Source: Cerioporus squamosus (taxonomy: Eukaryota; Basidiomycota; Agaricomycetes; Polyporales; Polyporaceae). From it: DNA of 64,000 nucleotides. Numbering within the stretch: the stretch's first letter is position 1; each line of letters begins with the position of its first letter. The stretch covers positions 1 through 64,000 of the forward strand of contig JABYQS010000088.1 of the NCBI GenBank assembly GCA_022592435.1, read 5' to 3'. Of the stretch, positions 1 through 12,398 are shown one piece after another. Below the pieces are notes generated by a model, which saw nothing but the letters and a program-made list of their open reading frames with translations, had not been told where the DNA came from and searched no databases. Position numbers and translations under genes: made by a program.

Positions 1-567
1 CTGTAATCAAGCTATAATCGATAAGTAGTTATTCAACACTTGTTTAGTACTCGCGACACCTAATCACGTCAAAGAAGAATGCACCTGTCCTGCCTCTGAG
101 CTGCACGCTGGCGCAGATGCAGCTATGGATATACGACAGGCAGGCAAAGGCCTCTCGACTCGAAGTCGAGGTCAATGGGGTGTGCAGCGATCACTATGAT
201 TAATGACCCTACATTTTATGGTCCACTCTTCGATGCGCCATGCAGTGGAAAACGCCAAGCTATGTACACGCGACTTCCCTCCTCCGTTAGGGTAACAAGA
301 CATCGTCACCAGCTGGTGTGCGTGGTCGGAGGAGTCAGAACAGGATCCAAGTACTTTAGTACACGACCGTGCCGCTCAACGACTGTGCGGCAAGTTGCGA
401 GGCCCGGAGCGGTGTGGCTGTGCAGCTCAACATACATAAACGCCTGTCACGGCGCGCCTCAGCTTCGCGTTACAATTGAACCACGACCTTGTTGACAACT
501 CCGTCCTGCTGGCCACCAAGCTTCCCAAACAACAGAACCCACGCACAAACCTCTGCCAAGCGGCAGC
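1..567. other. Intergenic, left edge
   Basis: No coding signal is convincing here. Open frames are short, overlap on both strands and match no family I recognise. The last 100 bases are probably the promoter and 5' leader of the ligase gene that follows. Confidence 0.5.
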
Positions 568-3500
568 ATGCAATCTACGCCGGCGCCATCTTCACCACCG
601 GCCTCGCCGCCCCCCGCTCTGGCGGCGGAAGACCACCCAGTTTCGTACCCAGCACCACCGCAGAACAAAGGCAGCGCCCCGTTCCATGTGCTTGCAGCTC
701 TGTTTGACAAGCTTCAGAGTGAGAGGAAGCCAGACAAACGTCGGAAGCTTATTGCGTCGTGGTTCAGCGTAAGTGGTTACGACCCCCACTTGCCCCGGGC
801 AACGCTAACCATCGACTACAGCACTGGCGAAACGAAGTAGGACCGGACCTATATCCAGTCCTGAGATTGATTCTTCCTCAGGTACTTTCCTCCTCGCCGC
901 TACCAGACGGCCTATGTACTCATGTGGTCATGACAGAAAGATCGCGAGCGAGCCGTGTACGGTCTGAAGGAGAAGAACCTTGCGAAAGCGTACATCAAGC
1001 TCATCCCTCTGGGAAAGCACGACCCGGATGCCATCCGGCTACTGAACTGGAAGAAGCCAACAGATCGAGATGTACGTCAAGGTGTTTTGGTGGTTGGCAG
1101 AGATGTGCTCATGATCCTGGACTCTAAGAAAACGTCTGGCGACTTCCCTACAGTGCTCTATGAGGTTGTGAACAAGCGCTCCTCAGTGGTCCAGGGATCT
1201 CTGTCAATTGACGAACTCAACGACTACTTGGACGAGCTCTCTCAGAACACGGGTAAAGCGTATGTGCTCTCCTAAATTTGATCGAACAATCCCGGTACTT
1301 ATGAATACATTACAGAGACGTCCAGGGGAAGATACTGAAGCGTATCTATAACCAGACGACCCCGGAGGAGCAGAGGTGGATCGTCCGAATCATCTTGAAA
1401 GGTTGGCCGCCATTGTGTACTGCTGCCAATTGCGTTCTCACACAGGTCGGTAGACATGATTATATCGGTGAAAGAGAACACCGTCTTCAGTGTCTTCCAT
1501 CCCGATGCCTATGACTTGTTCAATACTTGCTCTGACCTGAAGAAGGTTGCGTGGGAACTATGGAATCCTAACTACCGTCTGAACGACGAGGTGAGCTGGG
1601 ATATCTCGAGCCTTACCGCATTGCTCACGACCTATTCATTCAGGACAAAGCGGTACAACTGTTCCGCGCATTTGCACCCATGCTATGCAAGCGCCCCACG
1701 AAAAAGATCGAAGACTCCGTCAAGGAGATGGGCGGTCGTGCATTCATTATCGAGGAGAAGCTCGACGGAGAGCGCATGCAGCTCCACAAGCGCGGCAATG
1801 AGTACTTCTACTGTTCGAGGTGCGTGGTTTATGACCATCGTCAATTCCGTCTCTCACCATCATACAGGAAAGGCAAGGACTACACGTACTTGTACGGCAA
1901 GCACGTAGGAACGGGCAGTCTGACTCCATACATTGACGCGGCATTCGATGATCGTGTCGACGAGTAAGCTGTTTCCGAGCTGTGTCGAGCTTTACCTCAT
2001 CTGGTCTTTTCAGAATCATACTGGACGGAGAGATGCTTGTCTGGGACCCTGCGTCAGGGCGCAACCTCCCATTTGGAACTCTCAAGACAGCGGCGCTTGG
2101 TCGGTGCCAGTCAACGATATCCCCGCGAGTTACTGACCTGGTTCTACAGACATGTCAAATAAACAGCACGCCCCCCGTCCATGCTGTGTGTTTATGTTGT
2201 TGAGCTTACCCACCAAGACTTTACTGACAGATGTTTCTCAGTCAAGGTCTTCGACTTGCTCTATCTTAATGGGATGTCGCTTCTGCACAAGTCTACCAAG
2301 TTCCGCAAGCGGAACCTCCGGTCTTGTTTGAAGGAAGTGAAAGGTCATATCGAGTTCGTTACCGAGCAGGAGGGCAAAACTGCGAAGGATGTCCGCCAGA
2401 AGATGGAGGAGATTATGGCGAACAGAGGCGAAGGTCTCATTTTGAAGCATCCTGACGCGGAGTACGTGCTAAATGGACGTAACAAGGATTGGATCAAGGT
2501 GAGTGGTCGATGTTGGTGCTTTAAACTGCGCCATTAATGCCGTATCATACGTCAGATCAAACCCGAGTACATGGTGAGTAAAGCATTCTGAGCTCTAAGT
2601 CGCCCACCAAACCTTTTCATAGGATAACATGGGCGAGACCGTGGATGTCCTCGTTGTCGGTGAGTAGACGGATCCGGTGAAATCATGTCGGGAGCTCACC
2701 TGTTACAGGGGGTGATTACGGTACTGGAAAACGGGCAGGAGGAGTATCCACACTCATATGTGCTGTACTGGACGACAGGCGGGTGAACGAAGATGAAAAC
2801 CCGAAGTAAGCACCTCTCCCTTCTTCAGTGCGCTGACGCCCACTTACCCGCGGTGCCTCAGGTACAGCACCTTTGTCCGAATTGGTAGTGGCCTCTCCTA
2901 CGCCGACTACATTTGGATCCGCCAAAAACCTTGGAAACCATGGGGAGAGACGAATCCGCCACCAGACTTCCTCCAGTGCTCAAGGAAAGGAAAGGAAGAC
3001 AAAGGCGACGTTTACCTCCGGCCTGATGAGTGAGCCCTTTGCATGCACAGAGCTTCTTTGGTCCATTAACTTCGGGCTGCTCTTTCCATCTCATGGTCAG
3101 CTCGTTCATCTTGAAGGTGAAAGCAGCCGAGATCGTGACCTCCGAGCAGTATCACCTGGGTTTCACAATGCGGTTTCCGCGCGCGCTTCATATTCGCGAT
3201 GACCTCTCAATCGCGGATTGTATGACGGCCACCGGTGAGTCTTCGCCCTCGCGACCACTCCTGCCACGATGTGGTTTACCGTCGCTCATCATGTTCGCAG
3301 CCGTCTTGGAGGGTATACGGTCCGAGAAAAAGCGCAAGATGGAGGACGATGATGAGTACGTGATACAACGTGGTGGCCAGTGGCCGGACGGGTCTCGCGT
3401 GCTGACGATCAACCCCACCACTGTAGCAAACCCAAGAAGAAGACCAAGAAGACTGCGAAGAAAGTATGTACTAGATTACGTACCGGCGCACGAGCATGAA

Positions 3501-5139
3501 CTGAGCGATCCGCAGGCCACCATCATGCCGGAATACCAAGGTGTAAACCTCAAGGATGTGCCCGTCGAGTCTGGCCTCTTCAAGGACTACAAGTTCAGTA
3601 CGTTAATCTGTAGTGCTCTCTGTCTGACGCCTGAAGTTCTCACAAGATGTATCCAGTGGTTTCGTCCGACCCTAAGTCAAGGACTGGCGCCGAGGACAAG
3701 AGGGCGCTGCTGCAGATGTATGTGACATGCTTTCCCGGAGTGTACACTGTACTAACGGCATGCGTCAGGATTCATGCCCATGGTGGCAAGTACGTCCAGG
3801 TCGCCCGCAATGACCCCGACTTGCTGGTCGTTTATGGAGGCCAGACCACTCGTAGGTCCTCTTTCTGCTGTCTTGCTTACCCGAATTGTGACCATCGTTG
3901 CTAGCTTACGACCTCAAGCTGATCATGAACAAGGACACCTGCGACATCATCCGCCCTCAGTGGATCCTCGACTGCGTTGCCCAGGGCGAGATCGTGCCAC
4001 TCACGAAGAAGTGCAACATCCATCAGTTGCATTCTTGACCCGTATCTGACCTTCCTCTCTTTCCTTTTAGGTACTTCTTCCATGCCACGACCGCGCGCAA
4101 GGAGAAGGACGAGTACAACGCCGGAGACAGCGACACGGAAGAGGAGCCGGAACCCTCCACGTCTGCGGCTTCCACGAGCAAGAGCAAGACGCCTGAGGAG
4201 GAGCGTGTCGCCCCCAGGGATAAGGACGAGGAGATCCAAATCGACCCGTCAATGGCGGAGTGGTTCGACGTCGGCAAGTCGCGGACTGCTTCATCTTCTA
4301 CGCAAGCCTCCGACACGGGGAGCGAGACGGAGCCGGAGCCCGACGAGCCTGAGCCTGACTCGGACAATGAGGATGTCCGGGATGAGGAGGTAGAGGCAGA
4401 CTTTGATGACAATGAGTGGGAGCAAGTCGAGAAGGAGTCTGGGTCACATGCGCAGGACGCCTCTGACAAGGTCAGTTGTTCAGTCCCGGTGGAGACGCGC
4501 CCCGCTAAGCTGCATACAGGGAAAGGTCAAGGACGAGGACGAAGACGTCCGCATGGGCGAAGATGACAGCGCCATGCAATACGACGAAGAGCACATCTTC
4601 AAGCATCTGTGAGTATGCGCGTCGCTCGTATACTTGAACAACATGCTGAACACCATGGCGCAGGTGCTTCTACCTCGACTCCCCAAGCAACGCCAGACAG
4701 CACGGAATGTCCGTGAAGGCAAAGAACGAAGCCGCCGTCGAGAACAGGTTCGTTACTAACCAATCTTTGTCCTGCCGCCGTACTGATCGTTTGTCCAGGT
4801 TCGCTGAGATTGAGAAGCTCATCAAGAACAATGGCGGCCGCGTCGTGGACCTCGATGAGCCCAAGCTGACCCACGTCGTAGTTGACAAACGCGACATCAG
4901 CCGGCGCCAGGAGCTCATCAAGCGGACGTCTAAGTGAGCAACGACATGCATGAGCAGTATTCACGGTCGAGCTAACCTATTGCTGCAGGCCTAAACGGAG
5001 GCATCTCGTCATCGCCGAGTTCATCGAAGTGTGTATCGAAGAGGGGACTCTCTTGGACGAGGACGGTGCGCGTTATCTTCAATGGCTCAACCTCGCTTCG
5101 TCCGCTGATCTCTCTCCGTGTACAGAATTCATGCCGTGA
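568..5139 (+). CDS. LIG4: DNA ligase IV (ATP-dependent, NHEJ)
   Basis: This is the nuclear ligase that seals double-strand breaks in non-homologous end joining, normally with an XRCC4/Lif1 partner. The gene is split by many short introns and encodes roughly 1,000 residues. An N-terminal ligase domain leads to the adenylation motif EEKLDGER (catalytic Lys, near residue 300). Then come DGEMLVWD (motif IIIa type), GEGLILKHP (motif IV) and WIKIKPEYM (motif V). The OB-fold region contains VRIGSGLSY and KAAEIVTSEQY. The C-terminus holds two BRCT domains (3.7-4.1 kb and 4.66-5.1 kb). They are separated by a long linker rich in Glu, Asp and Ser, where other ligases IV carry the XRCC4-binding segment. 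The start is the first Met of a Pro/Ala-rich leader; the stop follows a last tiny exon ending EFMP. Ligase I and III lack the tandem BRCT tail, so the family call is firm. The leader is the least certain part. Confidence 0.93.
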
Positions 5140-5834
5140 GGACGTCGTGCTTACAGAGGACGCATGCTTTGATATTGTGTTGTGAAGGGACTTACTGGAT
5201 GTACTTATACTAGTGTAATAAGCTGGACTGCTGGTGGCAGTGATATGTACAACGCAGGTCCCGACTTGAGATACGGTGAAACGCCACGAGTATCGAATGT
5301 GAATGCGAATCGGACTGGTAGACGGAACTATGGACATGTGGAGTGGGGTCTGAAGAAGCATGATGCTAGCGCTACTGATGCTATACTGATAGTACATATT
5401 GACCATACCTGGTCATGAGGTTGAGGAATGGTGAAACGTTCGACAGAGACACAGCGACAGCGCGGGTGGTACAAAGCGAAGCGAGTAGCAGGGGGAGGAT
5501 ACGGGAGAGCAATCAGAGTCCAGGTATCGCAGGACGGTTTGAATGAGGACGGAGGATGAACGGGGGAGGAGGGATGACTGGAGGAGATAGGTGACAGGCA
5601 GGTGAAAGAATATGTGGAGGATGAATATGGGGACATATAGATAGTGGTCGTTGAGTGAAGTCAATATGGTAGGAGTCCCGTCTACTTCAAGAAGGTCGCT
5701 AGACCGTCCGCATAAACGCTCGGAAGTTCCGTAACCAATAACAATAGATGGATAACGTAGGAGCGAGAATATCGTCACAACGTCGCTTGTCGTAAAGTCG
5801 TTGCGGCACTCACGGACTAGTGCAGTGAAGAGCG
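5140..5834. other. Intergenic between convergent genes
   Basis: This is 3' flank of the ligase (+) and the forkhead gene (-), whose 3' ends face each other. Overlapping frames on the minus strand are low-complexity and unconvincing. No gene is seen. Confidence 0.5.
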
Positions 5835-8594
5835 TCACCAATAGCTGAGACCACTGGGGCTACCAGCCTCAGTCGTGCTTGGCATGCCACCATAAGGACT
5901 GCTAAACCATCGCGCAAGATCGTCCTCAAAGCCGGTATCGCCCTCCCTGGAATGGCTGCGCGACGGGGTGCCGAATGGAGATGCGACCCGCAACGATTGA
6001 GCAGAGGATGATCCTCCGATGAAGGGCGATCTCTTGGGCGTCCTCGGAGGCATGGCGGGGGAACGCGTGGGGAAGGGCGGTGGGTCAGCAGCCAGGAACT
6101 CGTCGATACTGCCCACATGCAGGAGCGGAGCGCGGGAATTGAAAACCGACAGAGAGGGACTCTGGGGAAGCATAGGCGTAAATCGGCCTTTGGTACGGCC
6201 ACCGGATTTGCATGGCGAGAAATCAAACAACTCGGACTCTAGCTGTGCAAGCCCCGATGGTGTGGACGGAAGATCAGAACGGATTGGAGTGGATGGTGAT
6301 GGTGGGGTAACAGGCCGATCTGGTGTCGAAGGGCGCTCTTCTTCCTCTTCGCAACCACCCGCCGCGGCCATTGCAGACGCGACTAGACCTGGATGGAGCA
6401 GCGTGCAACGTACTCGCCGGGTCTCTTTGTCAGGCTGTTGGGTACACACAGCGTTGAGAGCATTAGTTGAGGGGAGAGTCGGGGTTGTCGGCCTAGCTGC
6501 CACGGGACTTCCGCCACCAGACTTCCCAGAACCCGTTCCCGCCATCGCCCTCTTTCTTCTGGCAGGTGTCGGTGAGCTGGGAGGGCCCATTGACGCCATC
6601 ATCTGAAGATCATTCCTGTCAGGATCGAACCAATCATACGGCATACTGCACGTACCTTAGGGTGCTTCTCTGTGGACTTCGGTGGTGGTGGTGTGGCCCA
6701 GGCCTTCGCCTTGCCTTTGGGTCGGGCATGTCGGCCTCTGCAGGAATTGCGGGAGACTTCGAAGTTGAATTAGAGCGGAACCAGGCAGCCATGGCATCTT
6801 CAAGCGAAAGCCCCCCTGGAAGGGAGGTGGGCTCGGAAACGGGAGAAGGTTGCGCGGAACTCTCCTCGTACAAGCTGAGATGGGACGACGGTGTCGGGCT
6901 AGACGAGCTGCTGAAGTTGGAAACCAGGTCCGGGACGGAAGACGACGACGGCGGCCTTTCAATAGGCGAAGACGGCACAAGGCCGACCTCAGGTTCGATG
7001 TCCGCGTTGGCGGCCGACGACATATCACTTGACTTATTCGCAACGCTGTCCACTGTAGGGATTGATGTAGCCCTAACCACACGATGGTAGTTAGAGGAGG
7101 GCGGGAGTGGTGGGAATAGTGTATCTGCAGAAGGTTGTTGTTGCTGCAATGCGGCTTGGTAGTACGATTGATGGTGAGGGTTGGTGTGGGCGAAATGAGG
7201 AAAGTATGGTGGCAAGACGGGCGCTGGCATGGCGACGGACTGCGAATCGACCTGCTCTTCGCCTGACGATTTCTTTCGCTTGGTCCTTGGTGCACCTCCG
7301 TCCTCAGCGGCGCGTTTCCTAGGCCTGCTGGGTTGTCCGTTCATATCAGCGCAAAGGTGCTTCTTGAACCCCCACCCTGGAAGCAAGGAAGATCGCAGTC
7401 GTATATCGCCCACAAACTCTTCCCCTCCGCTCGTCCTCGGGCCACTTTGCGGAAGACCGCCATCGTGCTAAGAGCATGACGTACGGAGTTCATCCATGTC
7501 ACCTCCCCCCGCTTGTAGTGCGGATAGACGGTGGTGATGTACTCGTATATGTCCTGTAATGCTAGCGCGTGATTGGGTGATGCCAAGATAGCCCGTCCGA
7601 TGATTGCAGCGTAAGGGATATCTGGCTTCCGCTCTGAATATGGTCCGGGAGGGAGCTTAAACGGAAGCTGCGCCTTATCGAGGGGGCCCGACCGCATCGG
7701 TCCAGGAGACGACACCAGGTTGACCATAGGTGGAGGGCTCGAGCGTGGCGTCACGGGGCAAGATGAACCGCCCGCGACCTTCTTCCTGCTAGGAGTCTTC
7801 GGGTATCGTGGAGCAGGGACTTTGAAGCGCCCGCGATCTCGGGATGGAGTTTCGGCTTCCGCAGAGTTGTCCTGCGTACGTAGTTCACAACGGTGAGTTG
7901 GTCGGTAGATATGTCATAAGGAAACCCACTTACAAGGGTGCGCTTTGAAGATGAAGCTTCGCCCACAACTCGTTCGCTATAATAGCGATAGTGATGCGGT
8001 GTCTCTGGGGGTAACTACGCATGCGCCGTAAATATAATGCTGGGAAGAAACGTGCGACGCGTTTACTTACCTGAGGAGCCTGCGACTGCTCGGAGCCGCG
8101 ACCGGGAGTTAGGAAAACGCGTTCATCTTCGCGAGAACGCGACGTGGATCCTGCATCCCATCTGACAGTCAGCGCGCGTTTCCTGCCAGCGTCGCGAGCC
8201 ACGAACCCCTTCGCTGGCGTTCTTTCCGCCTATTCTTCGCCTCAAGAATGAGCTCCATCTGATCCCTGGGACGTAGTGGAACGACTTCAGGAGGATTTGA
8301 TCTGGATGGTGTACGGGGGAACGCGGGGGAGGTTGACCTGGAGGAAGAACTGGACACCGAGCTTGAGCGAGAGCGCTCTGCACCAGAGCCAGAAATCTCA
8401 AGCGTGGGGAGAGGTCGCGTCGTGTTTCCGTTCTGAGGCTCAAAGGGCTGGTTCTGGAGGAGCACGGTGAGTAGTTCTGCTTGCTTCGCCTGGAACTGTT
8501 CTTGGGTCATCCCCAGCCTGCTGAGAGTTTCGGAAATAGAGGTAGAGGCACTAGAGCCCTGAGAGGTCGCGCCACGGCTCCTGCGGGATGCCAT
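5835..8594 (-). CDS. Forkhead-domain transcription factor
   Basis: A nuclear DNA-binding regulator of about 850 residues. The forkhead winged-helix domain lies at about 7360-7640, from KPDIPYAAIIGRAI through HYKRGEVTWMNSVRHALST to SLWAIYDCDLPCF. The helix-3 recognition segment (NSVRHALS, in place of the usual NSIRHNLS) is intact apart from Asn-to-Ala. The C-terminal 250 residues are full of SP and TP sites, as in CDK-regulated Fkh1/Fkh2 cell-cycle factors, but I see no FHA domain. The start is the Met of MASRRSRG. Two introns near the 5' end (8151-8206 and about 8014-8070) keep the frame. Just after the domain (CFQGGG / FKKHLCADM) the frame breaks at a run of five C on the + strand (7369-7373), where six would restore it. 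The gene is divergent from AP-1 gamma, sharing a 239-bp spacer. Confidence 0.85.
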
Positions 8595-8833
8595 GGCGTG
8601 GAGAGAGGGAAGGGAGAACTCAGGAGGGGAGAAGGAGCAGGAGCAGGGCTGAGCAGGGCAACCGTGTCGCGACAACACCTTGAATGTCCATTATGTAATA
8701 CATAGCATTGCCTATTCGAGAGCTTATGTACCATATTCCGCATTTCTCTGGTCCTCGAGAGTCGACCTGAGGCTGCGCGCGCGCCCACCACCACTACCAC
8801 TTCCCCTCTTCTGTCTCGGACGCCGTCTACGAG
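8595..8833. promoter_or_regulatory. Bidirectional promoter, forkhead / AP-1 gamma
   Basis: Only 239 bp separates the two divergent start codons, so both promoters must lie here or overlap the 5' ends. No clear TATA box is seen, and the AP-1 side is pyrimidine-rich just before its ATG. The assignment rests on geometry. Confidence 0.5.
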
Positions 8834-11800
8834 ATGGTGTACCACAATCTGAAAGGTATGTACTCACATCCTCGTAGCCGAGACTCAACTGAGTTGTCCG
8901 ACAGCTCTGATCAAGGGCATCCGCGCGTGCAAGGTATGCCCGGTGAAGCCTCCAGGTCTCCGATCGCAACTCCTCATCAAAGTAGACTGTCGCAGACGAA
9001 CGGGCCCTGATCAAGCAAGAGTCGGCGGCCATTCGCGCCTCGTTTCGTGAAGAAGACTCGTATGCAAGACACAACAATGTCGCCAAACTCCTGTACATCC
9101 ACATGCTCGGCTCCGAGGCCCATTTCGGCCAGATGGAATGTCTCAAGCTCGTAGCGAGTCCCCGCTTCAGTGACAAACGTTTAGGATATTTGGGCATTAT
9201 GTTGCTGTTGGACGAGAGCCAGGAGGTCCTCACGCTCGTCACGAACTCCCTCAAGAAGTGCGTACCCCCATCTTCGGACCTTGATTCACCTACCGACGAC
9301 CTCACAGTGACATGAACCACGCCAACATGTATGCCGTTGGGCTGGCACTCTGCACGTTCGCCGACATTGCCTCGGAGGAAATGTCGCGTGATTTGGCTAA
9401 TGAGATCGAGAAGTTGCTGGGCTCAAGTAACACATACATCCGCAAGAAGGTGCGTGTCCCGTTCTCCATATACAACGCGTTCTAACCCGGTCTCCAGGCC
9501 GCCCTCTGTGCACTGCGGGTAGTTCGCAAAGTGCCTGAACTTGCGGACCACTTTGTGTCGAAAGCGAAGAACCTCCTCGCCGATCGCAACCATGGGGTGC
9601 TCCTCACGGCCATTACCCTCGTCACTGAGATGTGCCAAATAGATCACAACTGCTTAGAAGAATTCCGCAATGTACGGTGTATGATCTCTCTCTCCCTTCG
9701 AGGTATACTCACCGCTTCTCATAGGCCGTCCCCTTGCTCGTCCGACACCTGAAGGCTCTAGTCACGACTGGCTATAGCCCTGAACATGACGTCTCAGGCA
9801 TCACAGACCCCTTCCTACAAGTGAAGATTCTCCGTCTCATGCAACTACTGGGCAAGGGCGATGTCAAGGCCAGCGAGACCATGAACGACATCCTTGCACA
9901 GGTTGAGTTCTCATCCGCACTGAAGCGCTCGACGTAGATCTAATGTGTTCGCCAGGTTGCTACCAACACGGACTCATCCAAGAACGTCGGAAACTCTATC
10001 CTGTACGAGACCGTCATGACTGTTCTCGAGATTGAAGCGGACAGTGGACTCCGCGTCATGGCCATCAACATATTGGGCAAGTTCCTGAGTAATCGTGACA
10101 ACAACATCCGGTACGTATAGGCCCTGCTCTGCTGTGTTTGTTGCCACGTAGTCAGGGCGCATCACACCGCGGCTAACCCCTCGTTTCTTTGGGCGGTAGA
10201 TATGTGGCGCTCAACACCCTCAACAAGGTCGTCGCAATTGACACGAACGCAGTGCAGCGACACCGGAACATCATCCTCGACTGTCTACGCGATGGCGATA
10301 TCTCCATCCGGAGACGTGCATTGGAGCTCTCCTACGCACTCATAAACGAGCAGAACGTCCGCATTCTCATTCGCGAACTCCTTGCGTTCCTGGAGGTTGC
10401 GGATGACGAGTTCAAGCTCGGCATGACCACGCAGATCTGTCTGGCGGCGGAGCGGTTTGCGCCCAACAAACGCTGGCACATCGACACTGTATTGCGTGTA
10501 CTTAAGCTGGTACGTCAAGAGCCCTCCAAAGTAAACCTAAGTCTAGTCGTTGATGTCATGGTGCGCTCGTCAGGCTGGTAATTTCGTGAGGGAGGAAATC
10601 TTGTCTGCCTTCATTCGGCTTGTTGCCCATACCCCGGAGCTGCAGGCGTACACAGCATCCAAACTCTACACATCTCTCCGCTCGGATATCTCCCAGGAAT
10701 CATTGACCCTGGCTGCGACGTGGGTCATTGGTGAATACAGCGAGGTCCTGCTTGAAGGCGGTCTGGTTGACGAGGAGACACCTAGACCTGTAAGCCATCC
10801 AATTGTCGATTATGTCTTCCCGCATGTGTCTGACGACGTCGTAGATTACTGATAAGGAGCTGATTGACCTGCTAGTGTCTACCCTGGATTCGCCCTACGC
10901 CAACTACCTGACGCGCCAATTCGTCCTCACGGCGCTTACGAAAATCTCAGCACGACCCACGACCACGCCTGCGCAGCAAGAACGAATACAGAACATGCTG
11001 CTGTCTTATACGACCAGCCAGGAACTGGAAATACAACAACGTGCAGTTGAGTTCGCCAGTCTGTTTAACTTGGGTGACGTGCGTTCGGGTGTGCTGGAGC
11101 GTATGCCCGCACCCGAGCTCAAGGCCACTGTTCTTGGCGTTGGTGAGTTCACGTACTCATGTTCATTACAAGCTTGCTCACGCGTAGTGCAGTCAGCGAG
11201 AACAAGCCAGTTGGTTCTGTGGCTCCCGGGAAAGATGTTCGTGCCTCAGTCATGAACTTCCTGCCAGTGCTGACCCCGTCATCAGGTGGACCTCCTTGGC
11301 GATGACATCTCAACTACCCCTGCAACGAATGGTACACCGGCTGTTCCCGCGACGCAGGACCTTTTGGCCGAGATCTTTGGCAGCTCAGCCCCATCCGCGC
11401 CTGCAACTACAGGCTCTCCAGCACCACCGGCTGCTCCTCGCAACATTGCACAAGACATCCTCGGCCTATTCGACTCTCCTTCTGCCCCCGCTGCTGCCTC
11501 TTCTCCCGCACCGGCGCCGGCACCCGCTATGCAGTCGCTCTTCAGCGCCGCGGCGACTGTTCCGCAGGCCGCATCCCCTCCACCTGCACAAGCAGTGGCA
11601 CCGTCAGGGTATACCGCGTACGACAAAAACGAGCTGCGCATTACCTTGACCCCGCAGACGTCACCAACGCGTCCGGGGTTGGTGAGGATCCTTGCAAACT
11701 TCCAGGCGACAGGTGCGAGTCCGTTGTCCGGTTTGAACTTCCAGGCTGCTGTACCGAAGGTGAGGAATGACCCCTTTCACTTCTGATGCAAGTGCTCGCG

Positions 11801-12081
11801 CTGATGCCGACGGATGGGACAGTCGCAACAATTGCAGATGGCGCCGATCTCGAGTCCAGATGTCCATCCCGGACGGACAGAGACGCAGGAAATGCGTGTC
11901 CTGGCTCCTCCCGGTGTACGTATGACTGTACCCGCTCTCCGATTCATCTCAACTCACGATGTCTGCGTTCTAGGCGAACATCCGTCTACGACTGCGGATA
12001 TCCTTCAACGTTGCTGGACGTGCTGTGCAAGATCAAGTAGACTTCGCCGGGTTCCCTCCTGGGCTGACTGGTGGCTCATAA
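8834..12081 (+). CDS. APL4: AP-1 complex subunit gamma (gamma-adaptin)
   Basis: Large subunit of the clathrin adaptor AP-1, which sorts cargo between the trans-Golgi and endosomes. The start MVYHNLK is spliced to [10 protein letters not shown], the family's characteristic N-terminus, followed by [18 protein letters not shown]. An armadillo/HEAT trunk of about 580 residues follows, with conserved blocks such as [44 protein letters not shown] and [13 protein letters not shown]. Next comes an Ala/Pro/Ser-rich hinge (11.29-11.6 kb) with LLGD and LLAEIFG, possible clathrin or accessory-protein contacts. A C-terminal gamma-ear domain begins [13 protein letters not shown] and ends [13 protein letters not shown]. 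At least ten short introns interrupt the gene and the frame holds throughout. The ear distinguishes it from alpha-adaptin of AP-2. Confidence 0.95.
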
Positions 12082-12398
12082 TTACACTGCTCTGCAATGA
12101 GCTCCATATCCCGTACAGTATCTTATCCACTCTTCGTGCAATTCATGTTCTGTGTACATTTGGAACAACTTTGAAATGTTGGATCTGAGATTCCGTATAT
12201 ACTTACTCCGCACGGCACCGTTACGTAACCCTCGAGGACGAGTACGCCACCGTGACAGCGGCTAAGCCACACTGCGAGTCTTTCGTCGTTCGACCTCCTT
12301 CTCGTCAATCATCAGGTATCTAGTTTTTGCTATGCTTCTGGAGAAGAACTATCTATCTCAACCTTTACCTTCCGAGCCACAGGAATTGACAGCAGTCG
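12082..12398. other. Intergenic
   Basis: This is 3' flank of AP-1 gamma and probable promoter of the BTB gene. No coding signal is seen. A TATATA-like stretch lies near 12195, about 200 bp before the BTB start, which is rather far to be its TATA box. Confidence 0.4.

Noticed and set aside
8151..8206. Apparent frame break in the forkhead gene after RRKERQRR
   Set aside because: A 56-nt intron (GTTCGT to GCAG) restores the frame, and the next intron ends at TAG before TTACCCCCA; no indel is needed here.
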